64,000 nucleotides of DNA from Dehalococcoidia bacterium (GTDB lineage: Bacteria > Chloroflexota > Dehalococcoidia > Dehalococcoidales > W498), in NCBI GenBank assembly GCA_011170285.1, contig DUEE01000026.1, positions 19,959-83,958 of the forward strand, in the 5' to 3' direction. Numbering within the stretch: position 1 is the stretch's first letter; the number at the start of each line of letters is the position of its first letter. Under the pieces are notes generated by a model. That model saw nothing but the letters and a program-made list of their open reading frames with translations. It was not told where the DNA came from and did no database searches. The position numbers were made by a program, and so were the translations under genes. Below, piece after piece: positions 1 through 7,644 of the stretch.

Positions 1-867
1 AAAGTATTATCGGTATCCATCGGTGTCTTTGGGGAACGCTTTGCCACAATTGCCGAACAATTTGGGGCTGAGGTAATCCCACTTCGCTTTGAATGGGGTA
101 AAGCGGCTGATGCTGATGCTGTTCGCCAGGCTCTGCAGGCTGAACCAAAAATCAAAGCCGTTTTGGTCACCCACAATGAAACCTCTACCGGTGTTACCAA
201 TGACCTAGCTTCAATTAGCTCTGTAGTAAAGGAATTTGATAAACTACTGATAGTTGATGCCATCAGTAGCCTGGGCTCAATTAGTCTTCCTATAGACGAC
301 TGGCACTTAGATGTAACTGTTACCGGTTCTCAGAAGGGATGGATGGCTCCTCCTGGTCTAACTATGGTTAGCCTGAGCCAGGAAGCATGGCAAGCACATT
401 CAAAAGCCAGGATGCCTCGCTTTTACTGGGATTTAGCAAAAGCCAAGAGTTTCTTAGAAAAAGGTCAAACGCCGTGGACACCAGCTATTTCCACCGTATT
501 TGCTCTATCGGTATCGCTAGAAATGATGCTGATGGAGGGATTACCTAATATCATAGCCCGACACGCTCGGGTTAGTAAAGCTACCCGTGATGGAATAAAA
601 TTGCTGGGGTTACCCCTTTTCGCCGAAGAAAGTTGCGCATCCAATACCGTTACCTCAGTGAAGTCCTCAGACGGGCTTGAGGTTAAAAAGATGCTCCAGA
701 TTCTCAGGGAGGAGTACCAGATTATACTCGCTGGTGGACAACAAACCTTAGCCGGCAAAATATTCCGCATCGGTCACCTGGGCTGGGTAACTGAGAATGA
801 TATTGAAACAGTAATATCGGCACTTAAGGTAGTATTGCCACAAGCTGGATTTAGGAGAGCTGGCTGA
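1..867 (+). CDS. Class V aminotransferase, serine-pyruvate / alanine-glyoxylate type (5' partial)
   Basis: PLP-dependent class V aminotransferase whose N-terminus lies outside the window. The track starts it at an internal TTG (163), but the same frame is open back to base 1 (KVLSVSIGVFGERFATIAEQ), so it is a truncated view of a longer gene. The PLP lysine is seen in GSQKGWMAPPG, and the C-terminus has the small-domain segment AGGQQTLAGKIFRIGHLG typical of the alanine-glyoxylate / serine-pyruvate branch. It ends two bases before serA, and serA's Shine-Dalgarno (AGGAGAG) lies inside its last codons. The pair is therefore probably co-transcribed for serine or glycine metabolism. Which keto acid it uses cannot be read from the sequence. 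Confidence 0.9.
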   Translation, partial: KVLSVSIGVFGERFATIAEQFGAEVIPLRFEWGKAADADAVRQALQAEPKIKAVLVTHNETSTGVTNDLASISSVVKEFDKLLIVDAISSLGSISLPIDDWHLDVTVTGSQKGWMAPPGLTMVSLSQEAWQAHSKARMPRFYWDLAKAKSFLEKGQTPWTPAISTVFALSVSLEMMLMEGLPNIIARHARVSKATRDGIKLLGLPLFAEESCASNTVTSVKSSDGLEVKKMLQILREEYQIILAGGQQTLAGKIFRIGHLGWVTENDIETVISALKVVLPQAGFRRAG

Positions 868-869
868 AA

Positions 870-2444
870 ATGAAAGTTTTAGTTGCCGATTCTATCGCTG
901 AAGAAGGAATAGACATTCTGCGTAGCCATGCTGAGGTGGATATTAAGTTAGGACTGAAGCCAGATGAACTCATATCCACCATCGGCGATTATGAGGCACT
1001 GGTAGTGCGCAGTCAGACCCAGGTCTCAGCCAAGGTTATAAAAGCTGGGAAAAAGCTACAAGTCATCGCCCGGGCCGGTGCTGGCATAGACAATATTGAT
1101 GTGGAAGAGGCAACTCGGCAGGGCATTGTGGTAGTCAATGCTCCCACCGGCAACACCGTTGCCGCTGCTGAGCATACCATTGCCCTTATGCTCTCCTTAG
1201 CCCGTCATATCCCCCAAGCTAATGTTGTGCTCAAATCCGGGGTGTGGCGACGAGGTGATTTCACGGGCACTGAAGTTAGAGGCAAAACATTAGGTATTAT
1301 AGGCTTAGGCAATGTAGGTTCAGAGGTAGCCAGACGGGCTCTAGGTCTGGAAATGAAGCTTATTGCTTACGACCCTTTCATTTCCGTTGACTACGCCCGT
1401 AACCTTCAAGTAGAGCTCGTTTCCTTAGAACGGTTATTCCAAGAATCAGACTTTATTACTCTCCACCTGCCATTAACCGCCTCAACCAAGGGACTAATCG
1501 GAGCTAAAGAGTTGGCTTTCGTCAAACCAACGGTCCGCATCATTAACTGCGCTAGGGGTGGGCTAATTGATGAACAAGTACTGGCAAAAGCGGTGAAAGA
1601 GAAAAGGGTAGCCGGTGCCGCTATTGATGTCTTCTCTACCGAACCAACCACAGAGAGCATCCTTTTTGAATACGATAATATCATAGTTACCCCTCATCTT
1701 GGAGCTTCCACTACCGAAGCCCAGGCTATGGTAGCCAAGGATGCAGCCAATCAGATTATTGATACACTTAACGGACTGCCAGCTAGATACTCAGTTAACG
1801 CCCCCTTTATTTCTGCTGAAACTCAATTAGTGCTGGCACCCTTTATGAAGGTAGCCTCCACAGTGGGTAAGCTTGTCAGTCAGTTAGCTGAGGGGCAAAT
1901 GAATGCTATCCAGATTAAATATGATGGTGAGATTTCTAATTATGATACTAATGCTCTCAAGGCAGCCGTTCTGGGAGGATTACTTGAGGAAATAAGTGAC
2001 GAACGGGTTAACCTGGTCAACGCTAGCATAGTCGCTAATCAGCGCGGTCTGACAGTAGTGGAACAGAAGGAGATTACCTGCGAGAACTATACCAGTCTTA
2101 TTACTGTACAAGTTACCACCAGTACCGTGGTTACTACTGTGGCTGGTACAGTAATACATAGCCAATCACACATCGTTCGGGTTAATAACTACTGGATTGA
2201 TATTGTGCCCACCGGAGCTTACTTCCTGTTTAGTGACCACCGTGACTGTCCTGGGCTTATTGGAGCTGTAGGTAAGATAACCGGTGATACCGACATAAAC
2301 ATTAGCTCTATGCATTTAAGCCGCCTAAAACACAGAGGTCAAGCCCTGATGATACTCGCCTTGGATGAACCTCTACCTGAGGCACAACAGCAGCAAATAC
2401 TGTCCCTCCCCGATGTTTACTCCGCCAAACTGGTAAAACTGTAA
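870..2444 (+). CDS. serA: D-3-phosphoglycerate dehydrogenase
   Basis: Catalyses NAD-dependent oxidation of 3-phosphoglycerate, the first step of serine biosynthesis, in the cytosol. The 524-aa length fits the long SerA form: substrate domain, NAD-binding domain with GIIGLGNVG (about residues 145-153), catalytic Arg in NCARGGLIDE and His in PHLGASTTEA, an intervening domain, and a C-terminal ACT domain (DCPGLIGAVGKITGDTDINI) that usually binds serine for feedback control. ATG at 870 is two bases after the aminotransferase stop, with AGGAG upstream, so translation is likely coupled. Serine made here could feed glyA further along the window. Identification is secure. Confidence 0.97.
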   Translation: MKVLVADSIAEEGIDILRSHAEVDIKLGLKPDELISTIGDYEALVVRSQTQVSAKVIKAGKKLQVIARAGAGIDNIDVEEATRQGIVVVNAPTGNTVAAAEHTIALMLSLARHIPQANVVLKSGVWRRGDFTGTEVRGKTLGIIGLGNVGSEVARRALGLEMKLIAYDPFISVDYARNLQVELVSLERLFQESDFITLHLPLTASTKGLIGAKELAFVKPTVRIINCARGGLIDEQVLAKAVKEKRVAGAAIDVFSTEPTTESILFEYDNIIVTPHLGASTTEAQAMVAKDAANQIIDTLNGLPARYSVNAPFISAETQLVLAPFMKVASTVGKLVSQLAEGQMNAIQIKYDGEISNYDTNALKAAVLGGLLEEISDERVNLVNASIVANQRGLTVVEQKEITCENYTSLITVQVTTSTVVTTVAGTVIHSQSHIVRVNNYWIDIVPTGAYFLFSDHRDCPGLIGAVGKITGDTDINISSMHLSRLKHRGQALMILALDEPLPEAQQQQILSLPDVYSAKLVKL

Positions 2445-2468
2445 GAGAGGAAATCTCTGGAAAAGCCC

Positions 2469-2496
2469 TTGACAATAAGGGTGATTATGCTAATAT
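2469..2496 (+). promoter_or_regulatory. Sigma-70-type promoter of the fur gene
   Basis: TTGACA (2469-2474), a 16-base spacer and TAATAT (2491-2496). It lies in the gap between serA and fur and directs transcription into the regulator. Confidence 0.7.
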
Positions 2497-2498
2497 AT

Positions 2499-2519
2499 AA
2501 ATGATAATATTTTTCATTT
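2499..2519 (+). promoter_or_regulatory. Fur-box-like operator upstream of fur
   Basis: A palindrome with arms AAATGA and TCATTT lies just downstream of the -10. It contains TGATAAT-A-TTTTTCA, which matches the classical Fur 7-1-7 consensus (TGATAATnATTATCA) at 12 of 14 defined positions. Its place between promoter and start codon suggests autorepression. The family consensus is known; binding here is inferred. Confidence 0.6.
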
Positions 2520-2529
2520 AGAATTGCGA

Positions 2530-2967
2530 ATGAAACTTATAGAGAGGGAAGTAGTAACAGCATTGAGGCGGCATGGTTATAAGCTAACTCCGCAACGGCG
2601 ATTGGTGATACAGACGGTTGTCTCTACCCAGAACCATCTTACACCTATCGCCCTATACGAGAGGGTACATCAAGTCTACCCTAATATAGGGCTGGTAACT
2701 ATATATCGCACCCTTGAGATACTTGCCAAGCTCAAACTTATCTGCGAGGTACATGCTGGGGGTAGCTGTGGGAGTTATTTACTCAAGAGACCATTAGAAC
2801 ATCACCATCACCTAATCTGCTCTGAGTGTGGCGCAGTTGTTGACTTTACCGGCTGTGACCTTAGTCAACTGGAGCAAAGATTATCTCTGGAAACCGGTTT
2901 TGAGATCAACGACCATCTGCTCGAGTTCATCGGTCTGTGCCAAGCCTGCCAAAAAGAAGCCACTTAG
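2530..2967 (+). CDS. Fur family metalloregulator
   Basis: Small DNA-binding metal sensor of the Fur/PerR/Zur family, about 145 aa. The N-terminal winged helix is seen in LRRHGYKLTPQRRLVIQTV and YPNIGLVTIYRTLEIL (recognition helix). The metal site HHHHLICSECG and the structural CxxC pairs (CSEC, CQAC) form the C-terminal dimerisation half. The track begins at a TTG at 2524; the ATG two codons later (2530) is preferred, although no strong Shine-Dalgarno is visible. The Fur-like box in its leader suggests it controls itself and perhaps the membrane protein that follows. Iron, zinc or peroxide specificity cannot be decided from motifs alone. Confidence 0.9.
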   Translation: MKLIEREVVTALRRHGYKLTPQRRLVIQTVVSTQNHLTPIALYERVHQVYPNIGLVTIYRTLEILAKLKLICEVHAGGSCGSYLLKRPLEHHHHLICSECGAVVDFTGCDLSQLEQRLSLETGFEINDHLLEFIGLCQACQKEAT

Positions 2968-3044
2968 GATTTATTAAGCATTGTTTTTAGTAGTTTTTTA
3001 TAGCGTGTTAGTGGAAATAATTTTCAATTAACTACGGAGGAAAG

Positions 3045-3668
3045 TTGATTAGACGGATAGCCAATGAACTCACCGAACATGCCCCGTTTACTAGTTTGGG
3101 TGCCGTTACCGGTATTATTCTTATGGTTATAATAGTCTTTGGGGGCTTTCTTCCTCAGGTTTCTCGGATTTCTCCGACTGTTTTTCATGTCCTACATCCA
3201 ACACATGTTGTATTGAGCGCCCTGGTGACCACAGCTATATACAAAAAAGCTAGTAATGGTAAAGTCTGGGCAGCGATTTTGGTTGGCTATTTTGGCTCCA
3301 TCGGCATAGCTACGCTAAGCGATTCAATAATTCCCTACCTGGGGGAAATGCTACTTGAGCTACCCAACAGGGGGATTCATATCGGTTTTATTGAAGAATG
3401 GTGGGTAGTGAACCCAGCAGCGCTAATTGGTGTCACCATCGGTTACTTAAGACCTACCACCAAATTCCCGCACTCTGGACATGTATTAATAAGCACTTGG
3501 GCATCATTATTCCACATCATCATGGCATTGGGCGAAGCAATAAGCTGGTTTACACTTCTTATCATCTTTTTGTTTCTCTTCCTTGCTGTTTGGGTCCCCT
3601 GCTGCACCAGCGATATAGTGTTTCCTCTGCTATTCATAAGGAGGAAATTGCCACTCCGCAAGAAATAA
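3045..3668 (+). CDS. Uncharacterised polytopic membrane protein downstream of fur
   Basis: 207-aa protein with about six hydrophobic segments (near residues 17-37, 45-65, 75-95, 120-137, 145-165 and 165-190). I do not recognise a family. It starts at TTG 3045, supported by GGAGG four bases upstream; there is no closer ATG. Histidines cluster near the membrane faces (HVLHPTHVV, HSGHVLISTWASLFHI), and a loop carries acidic and tryptophan residues (FIEEWW), a pattern compatible with metal handling. Position directly after a Fur-type regulator makes a metal-related transport role plausible, but that is inference only. Confidence 0.6.
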   Translation: MIRRIANELTEHAPFTSLGAVTGIILMVIIVFGGFLPQVSRISPTVFHVLHPTHVVLSALVTTAIYKKASNGKVWAAILVGYFGSIGIATLSDSIIPYLGEMLLELPNRGIHIGFIEEWWVVNPAALIGVTIGYLRPTTKFPHSGHVLISTWASLFHIIMALGEAISWFTLLIIFLFLFLAVWVPCCTSDIVFPLLFIRRKLPLRKK

Positions 3669-3711
3669 CATATAATCTGATATAGCACCAGCCTTCCATA
3701 AGGAGCTGTCG

Positions 3712-4632
3712 GTGAACTTGTCAGTTCAACTTGCCCCTAAAAATCAGCGGGGCTTATTACTAGCTAACCCAGTGATTACAGCCTCTGGCACCTTTGGTTA
3801 CGGCACAGAGGATAGCCCTATATTTGATATTCAAAAGCTAGGGGCTATTGTCTGTAAAGGAACCACCCTCGAACCTAGAGATGGTAACCCTCAGCCTAGA
3901 CTAGCTGAGACTTCTTGTGGCTTACTTAATTCAATTGGGCTACAGAATATTGGGGTTAACGCCTTAATTAAAGAAAAGGCACCCCTTTGGGCAAGATGGC
4001 GGGTACCAGTCATCGTTAATATTGCCGGTGAAACCATTGACGAATACGCCAAGATAGCTAGTAAGCTGGATGGTGTAGCCGGAATTAGTGCTATTGAAGT
4101 AAATATCAGTTGCCCCAATATTAAAGCTGGTGGTTCTGAATTTGGGGCAAACCCCAAATCAGCCGCCGAAGTAACCGCCGCTGTCAGAGCAGCCACTTCT
4201 CTGCCGGTATTGGTTAAGCTAACCCCAAACACCAGTGATATAGCTAAGGTAGCTATGGCTGTGGCTGAAGCCGGAGCCGATGCCATATCCTTAATCAATA
4301 CCTTAAAAGGTATGGTTATTGACATTTCCAAGCGCCGACCACTGCTAGGCAGCATAACCGGAGGCTTATCCGGACCAGCCATAAAACCGGTGGCATTATA
4401 TATGGTATATGAGGTAGCTAGTGCCGTAGAGTTACCAGTCATTGGCTGTGGTGGCATTACTACCGCTAGCGATGCCATAGAGTTCCTCATGGCTGGAGCC
4501 AAAGCTATCCAGGTAGGTACCGCCAGCTTTACCAACCCTCGGGCTCCACTCGATATTCTAGATGGGATGGAGGAATTCATGAGAGACCAGGGAATAAAGG
4601 ATATAGCCGATCTTATTGGCAAAGTAAGCTGA
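3712..4632 (+). CDS. pyrD: Dihydroorotate dehydrogenase, class 1B catalytic subunit
   Basis: FMN enzyme oxidising dihydroorotate to orotate in pyrimidine synthesis, about 306 aa. Seen: the FMN-binding N-terminus VITASGTFGYG, NSIGLQNIGV, the substrate and active-site loop EVNISCPNIKAGG with the cysteine base of class 1 enzymes, GGLSGPAIKPVAL and the phosphate-binding IGCGGI. The NAD-linked 1B type normally needs a PyrK partner; none is next to it here. The start is GTG 3712 with AAGGAG at 3700-3705. pyrF lies elsewhere in the window (13846-14658), so the pathway is scattered. Confidence 0.95.
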   Translation: MNLSVQLAPKNQRGLLLANPVITASGTFGYGTEDSPIFDIQKLGAIVCKGTTLEPRDGNPQPRLAETSCGLLNSIGLQNIGVNALIKEKAPLWARWRVPVIVNIAGETIDEYAKIASKLDGVAGISAIEVNISCPNIKAGGSEFGANPKSAAEVTAAVRAATSLPVLVKLTPNTSDIAKVAMAVAEAGADAISLINTLKGMVIDISKRRPLLGSITGGLSGPAIKPVALYMVYEVASAVELPVIGCGGITTASDAIEFLMAGAKAIQVGTASFTNPRAPLDILDGMEEFMRDQGIKDIADLIGKVS

Positions 4633-4851
4633 TACCCTCTTGTACTATTCTCCTTTATATAGCCGCCTGTGATGAGTGATTAATATAGATATCTAATGTA
4701 TTCACCTGTGACATCCATCGGGCGAATGAGTAACTCTTTATCAGTGTTTCTGGCTACCGCAATAGTATATGACCTGCCGATTCTAGCCTACCTTGATTAG
4801 AAATTAGTTCACTGCACCAAGTAAGCACATGCTAGACTACTGTCGGTTCTA

Positions 4852-4880
4852 TTGACATCTGTCGCCATCTTTGGTATTAT
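4852..4880 (+). promoter_or_regulatory. Strong sigma-70-type promoter upstream of the HD-GYP-like gene
   Basis: TTGACA (4852-4857), exactly 17 bases, then TATTAT (4875-4880). It sits in the roughly 300-base gap after pyrD. Nothing else was recognised in that gap. Confidence 0.75.
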
Positions 4881-4979
4881 TATTATTATGTTTCATCACA
4901 TAGACTCGCAGAGAAGTTTCGGGTACCAAATGTGACCCACATCCAAAAAAAGAATAAGAGCATCACACAGGAAGATGTG

Positions 4980-5762
4980 ATGAGTACGGGAAGATCTGTA
5001 GGAGATGGAGAAATGGCTAAAAAACAGAAAGGAATACCCATTACTAATTATGAGTCAATTAGGAGGCTTCTCCGTCGGAAGCTTTCAAGCAGAGGCTATC
5101 AGCGTCAGGACATCAGTAGCACTGACCAGGCTCTCGCTCAGTTACAAAGTAATCCAAATGCTATTATTGCATTGGTCTGCAAACTCGAAGCCAAAGATAG
5201 GTATACCAGTGGACATTCGCGGAGGGTCGCCGAAATATCTGTAGCTGTAGCCAGGGAGTTAGGCATACCACGAGACACCATTGAGAAGATAAGGCTTGGT
5301 GGGTGGGTTCATGGTGTCGGCAAGATAGGAGTCAGAGAATCCATCTTAAATAAAAAGGGTCGGCTAACCGAGTCAGAGTATCGGCAGATAACATTTTACC
5401 CTGAAGTGGGGGAGCGCGTCTTAGCTCCCATTCTCAAAGATGAGGAAATTTTGAAGATAGTCAGGCATCACCATGAGCGCTATGATGGTGGTGGCTATCC
5501 TGACGGCCTGTCCGGCGCGCAGACATCGCTCGGTGCTAGAATCCTGCAGGTGTCTGATGCCTTTGATGCCATGACATCCGAGCGTCCCTACCGGGACGCC
5601 ATAAACACTGATTCTGCTTTTGCTGAGATAGACCGCTGCAAGGGAGCTCAATTTGACCCTGAAGTAGCCGGCGCTTTTCTCAGAATCAGAGAGTTCATAT
5701 ACGAGGTTGTTGGCATTGCCAGACCTGGGACTTACGGAACTCCTACACTAGCTGGTGTTTAA
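4980..5762 (+). CDS. Degenerate HD-GYP domain protein with truncated receiver domain
   Basis: Related to cyclic-di-GMP phosphodiesterases of the response-regulator HD-GYP type. The N-terminus (YESIRRLLRRKLSSRGYQ) matches the first helix of a receiver domain, but the receiver breaks off before any phospho-acceptor aspartate. The HD-GYP domain follows: GHSRRVAEI, KIGVRESILNK, RHHHERYDGGGYPDGL and DAFDAMTSERPYR. Two metal-site positions are changed: the HD dyad reads HG (WVHGVGKIG) and the usual HP motif reads YP (ITFYPEVG). Catalysis is therefore doubtful. ATG 4980 is chosen (AGGAAG upstream); GTG 4932 (track) and ATG 5013 (AGGAG, 8-base spacing) are alternatives. Confidence 0.8.
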   Translation: MSTGRSVGDGEMAKKQKGIPITNYESIRRLLRRKLSSRGYQRQDISSTDQALAQLQSNPNAIIALVCKLEAKDRYTSGHSRRVAEISVAVARELGIPRDTIEKIRLGGWVHGVGKIGVRESILNKKGRLTESEYRQITFYPEVGERVLAPILKDEEILKIVRHHHERYDGGGYPDGLSGAQTSLGARILQVSDAFDAMTSERPYRDAINTDSAFAEIDRCKGAQFDPEVAGAFLRIREFIYEVVGIARPGTYGTPTLAGV

Positions 5763-5790
5763 GAATTATCAAAACCGGGGAAGTGCTAGT

Positions 5791-5874
5791 ATGCGAGCAA
5801 ATGACCTGCTCAAAATAATGGTAGATAAAGGTGCCTATATGTTCGTTGTCAGCATTGATGGCACAAATTACTAA
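5791..5874 (+). pseudogene. Possible remnant of a PilT-like ATPase N-terminus
   Basis: A 27-codon frame beginning MRANDLLKIMVDKGA resembles the start of PilT/PilB-type secretion ATPases (their N-terminus usually reads DLLKLMVEKGASDLHL). It then diverges and stops, and no further ATPase sequence follows. It sits in the 5763-6308 gap after the HD-GYP gene, which also appears eroded. The match is short and from memory, so this is tentative. Confidence 0.25.
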
Positions 5875-5882
5875 TGGACAGT

Positions 5883-6101
5883 TCAAACAGCCGGATTAAC
5901 GTTGTCGAACTGCCTCAGCATTACACTTACTAGAGGTTTGTCCCCTACCTCGGCGGTTTTCTCTCTTCTGAGCACAGAAAGTCTGGCGCCCACAGCAAGA
6001 AAAAGGGGATTCATATTAATGACTAGCTGTCCCTTTAGATGCTCAAGCAAAGCAGAGGTGAGCAGATTCTTATGCAGTGTGGGTAGTCCTTTGTGGTATA
6101 C
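5883..6101 (-). other. Short open frame without a good start; possible gene remnant
   Basis: On the minus strand about 72 codons are open with a protein-like composition (LLTSALLEHLKGQLVINMNP, then LRREKTAEVGDKPLVSVM). There is no convincing start or ribosome binding site, and I do not recognise the family. The plus-strand ORF 5902-6147 in the track is its antisense shadow. The rest of 5763-6308 shows no clear feature. Confidence 0.2.
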
Positions 6102-6308
6102 TTATCGTCAGATTTTACATCATATTTGTAGCGCTCCTAATAAATAACGCAGTAGTCAAAGGATTACAATAGATTTGGTTAGGCTATAATACCCTATGTC
6201 CAACCTGTTTACTATGTGTGGGCTTCAATCAAAGTCTAGAGGTAGATAAGATTAACTTGATAGAGCTATCAAAAACCGGCCTCGCTGTTTTAAAGGAAAA
6301 AGATAGTC

Positions 6309-7556
6309 ATGAGGCAAAAGTGGCAACTTATAATCTTCGGCTTAATCCACATTCTAATCTTTACTATTATATTCAATAGTAACCTCTATGTTGGTGAAGG
6401 GAACCACGGTGCCGCTCTCTACTTTAACTATTCAACGAGGGTGATTGCCCTAGGTCAATTACCATACCAGGACTTTGCCGTAGAATATCCACCTCTGGCA
6501 CTGATATTTTTTACTGTACCACGCCTTATCACCGCCAATCCTGCCACCTATGCTAATATTTTTGCCATCGAGATCTTACTTTTTAACTTACTAGGCTTAT
6601 TCCTCATATCAGCCCTGGCACGGCGCCTGAATCTATCTCTTTGGAAAACACTTACCATTTATACCCTAGCTCTGCTCGCCATTGGTCCTATCATTGCCCG
6701 ACGTTATGACCTTATCCCGGCTATAATGGTCCTTCTAGCCCTGTATGCCTTTTGCCAAGGTAAGCACAAGACTTCCTGGGCTCTTTTAGCCGTGGGGGTT
6801 ATGACTAAATTGTATCCGGTTATCCTTGCCCCTATTTTCCTGCTGTATCACTGGCGGCATCGCCAGAATCGGCAGGCTATAGTCGGAGTTGCCACCTTTG
6901 TCATTACTACGGTGGCTATTGTGGTGCCCTGCCTCCTTCTCAGCCCTGACGGATTCTGGAATTCGATTACCTATCACGCTCAGCGTGGTCTTCAATGCGA
7001 GAGTACATATTCATCTTTTTTATTGCTGGGGCAAACCTTGGGGCTTACCTCGTTAGAAATAGAGTTTAGTTTTGGGTCATACAATTTAAGTTCTCCCCTG
7101 GCTGATATTCTAGCCAGGGTTTCGCCTCTGTTAATATTATTTTCATTAGTAGCCGTATATTGGTTCTTCCATAAGAATCAAGGTGGACGAGCAGTTGTCC
7201 AACAGACGCTCTCCCCTATTAATCAGCCGGATACCGCCCGAATAGTAAACTATTCGATAATAGCCATACTTGCCTTTATGCTTACCAGCAAGGTTCTCTC
7301 CCCCCAGTTCATCATCTGGCTCTATCCTCTTATTCCACTGATAGCCTGGCGCTGGCGACTCATCTCTTGGCTGATGTTTATTATGATTGGTCTGATGACC
7401 TATTTTATTTACCCTGTAGCCTATGGTGGTATTATAGAGGGCGACCCGATACCTCTAGTAATTGGAATGCTAGTCCTAAGAAATCTTTCGCTTATTATCC
7501 TGGCTTTCTTGCTGCCTTATGTAGACAACCAACCACAGCCAGACCTGGCTAGGTGA
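6309..7556 (+). CDS. GT-C type membrane glycosyltransferase (GT87 / DUF2029-like)
   Basis: 415-aa integral membrane protein with about ten hydrophobic segments. An early periplasmic-loop signature (STRVIALGQLPYQDFAVEYPPL) is characteristic of polyprenyl-phosphate-mannose-dependent GT87-like mannosyltransferases. A basic cytoplasmic loop (LARRLNLSLWK) and a later RRYDLIPA segment fit the fold. The start is ATG 6309 with AAAGGA about 11 bases upstream. It begins a run of envelope glycosylation genes (this gene, the next, a PMT-type enzyme and a polyprenyl-phosphate sugar synthase), suggesting work on cell-surface glycans or glycoproteins at the membrane. Acceptor and sugar are unknown. Confidence 0.75.
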   Translation: MRQKWQLIIFGLIHILIFTIIFNSNLYVGEGNHGAALYFNYSTRVIALGQLPYQDFAVEYPPLALIFFTVPRLITANPATYANIFAIEILLFNLLGLFLISALARRLNLSLWKTLTIYTLALLAIGPIIARRYDLIPAIMVLLALYAFCQGKHKTSWALLAVGVMTKLYPVILAPIFLLYHWRHRQNRQAIVGVATFVITTVAIVVPCLLLSPDGFWNSITYHAQRGLQCESTYSSFLLLGQTLGLTSLEIEFSFGSYNLSSPLADILARVSPLLILFSLVAVYWFFHKNQGGRAVVQQTLSPINQPDTARIVNYSIIAILAFMLTSKVLSPQFIIWLYPLIPLIAWRWRLISWLMFIMIGLMTYFIYPVAYGGIIEGDPIPLVIGMLVLRNLSLIILAFLLPYVDNQPQPDLAR

Positions 7557-7644
7557 ACAGCCAGCCAGAAGAAGATTGCCGAATATCTGTTGATTATACT
7601 GTAGATAGATATGACTAGTAAGCTCTTGCCTACAGTATTACAAG

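Noticed and set aside
3891-4622. 243-aa minus-strand ORF opposite pyrD
   Set aside because: It mirrors a well-conserved pyrD frame; its composition is that of an antisense shadow and it has no ribosome binding site.
5902-6147. 81-aa plus-strand ORF
   Set aside because: Low-complexity Ser/Leu-rich translation without a start signal; the opposite strand looks more protein-like.
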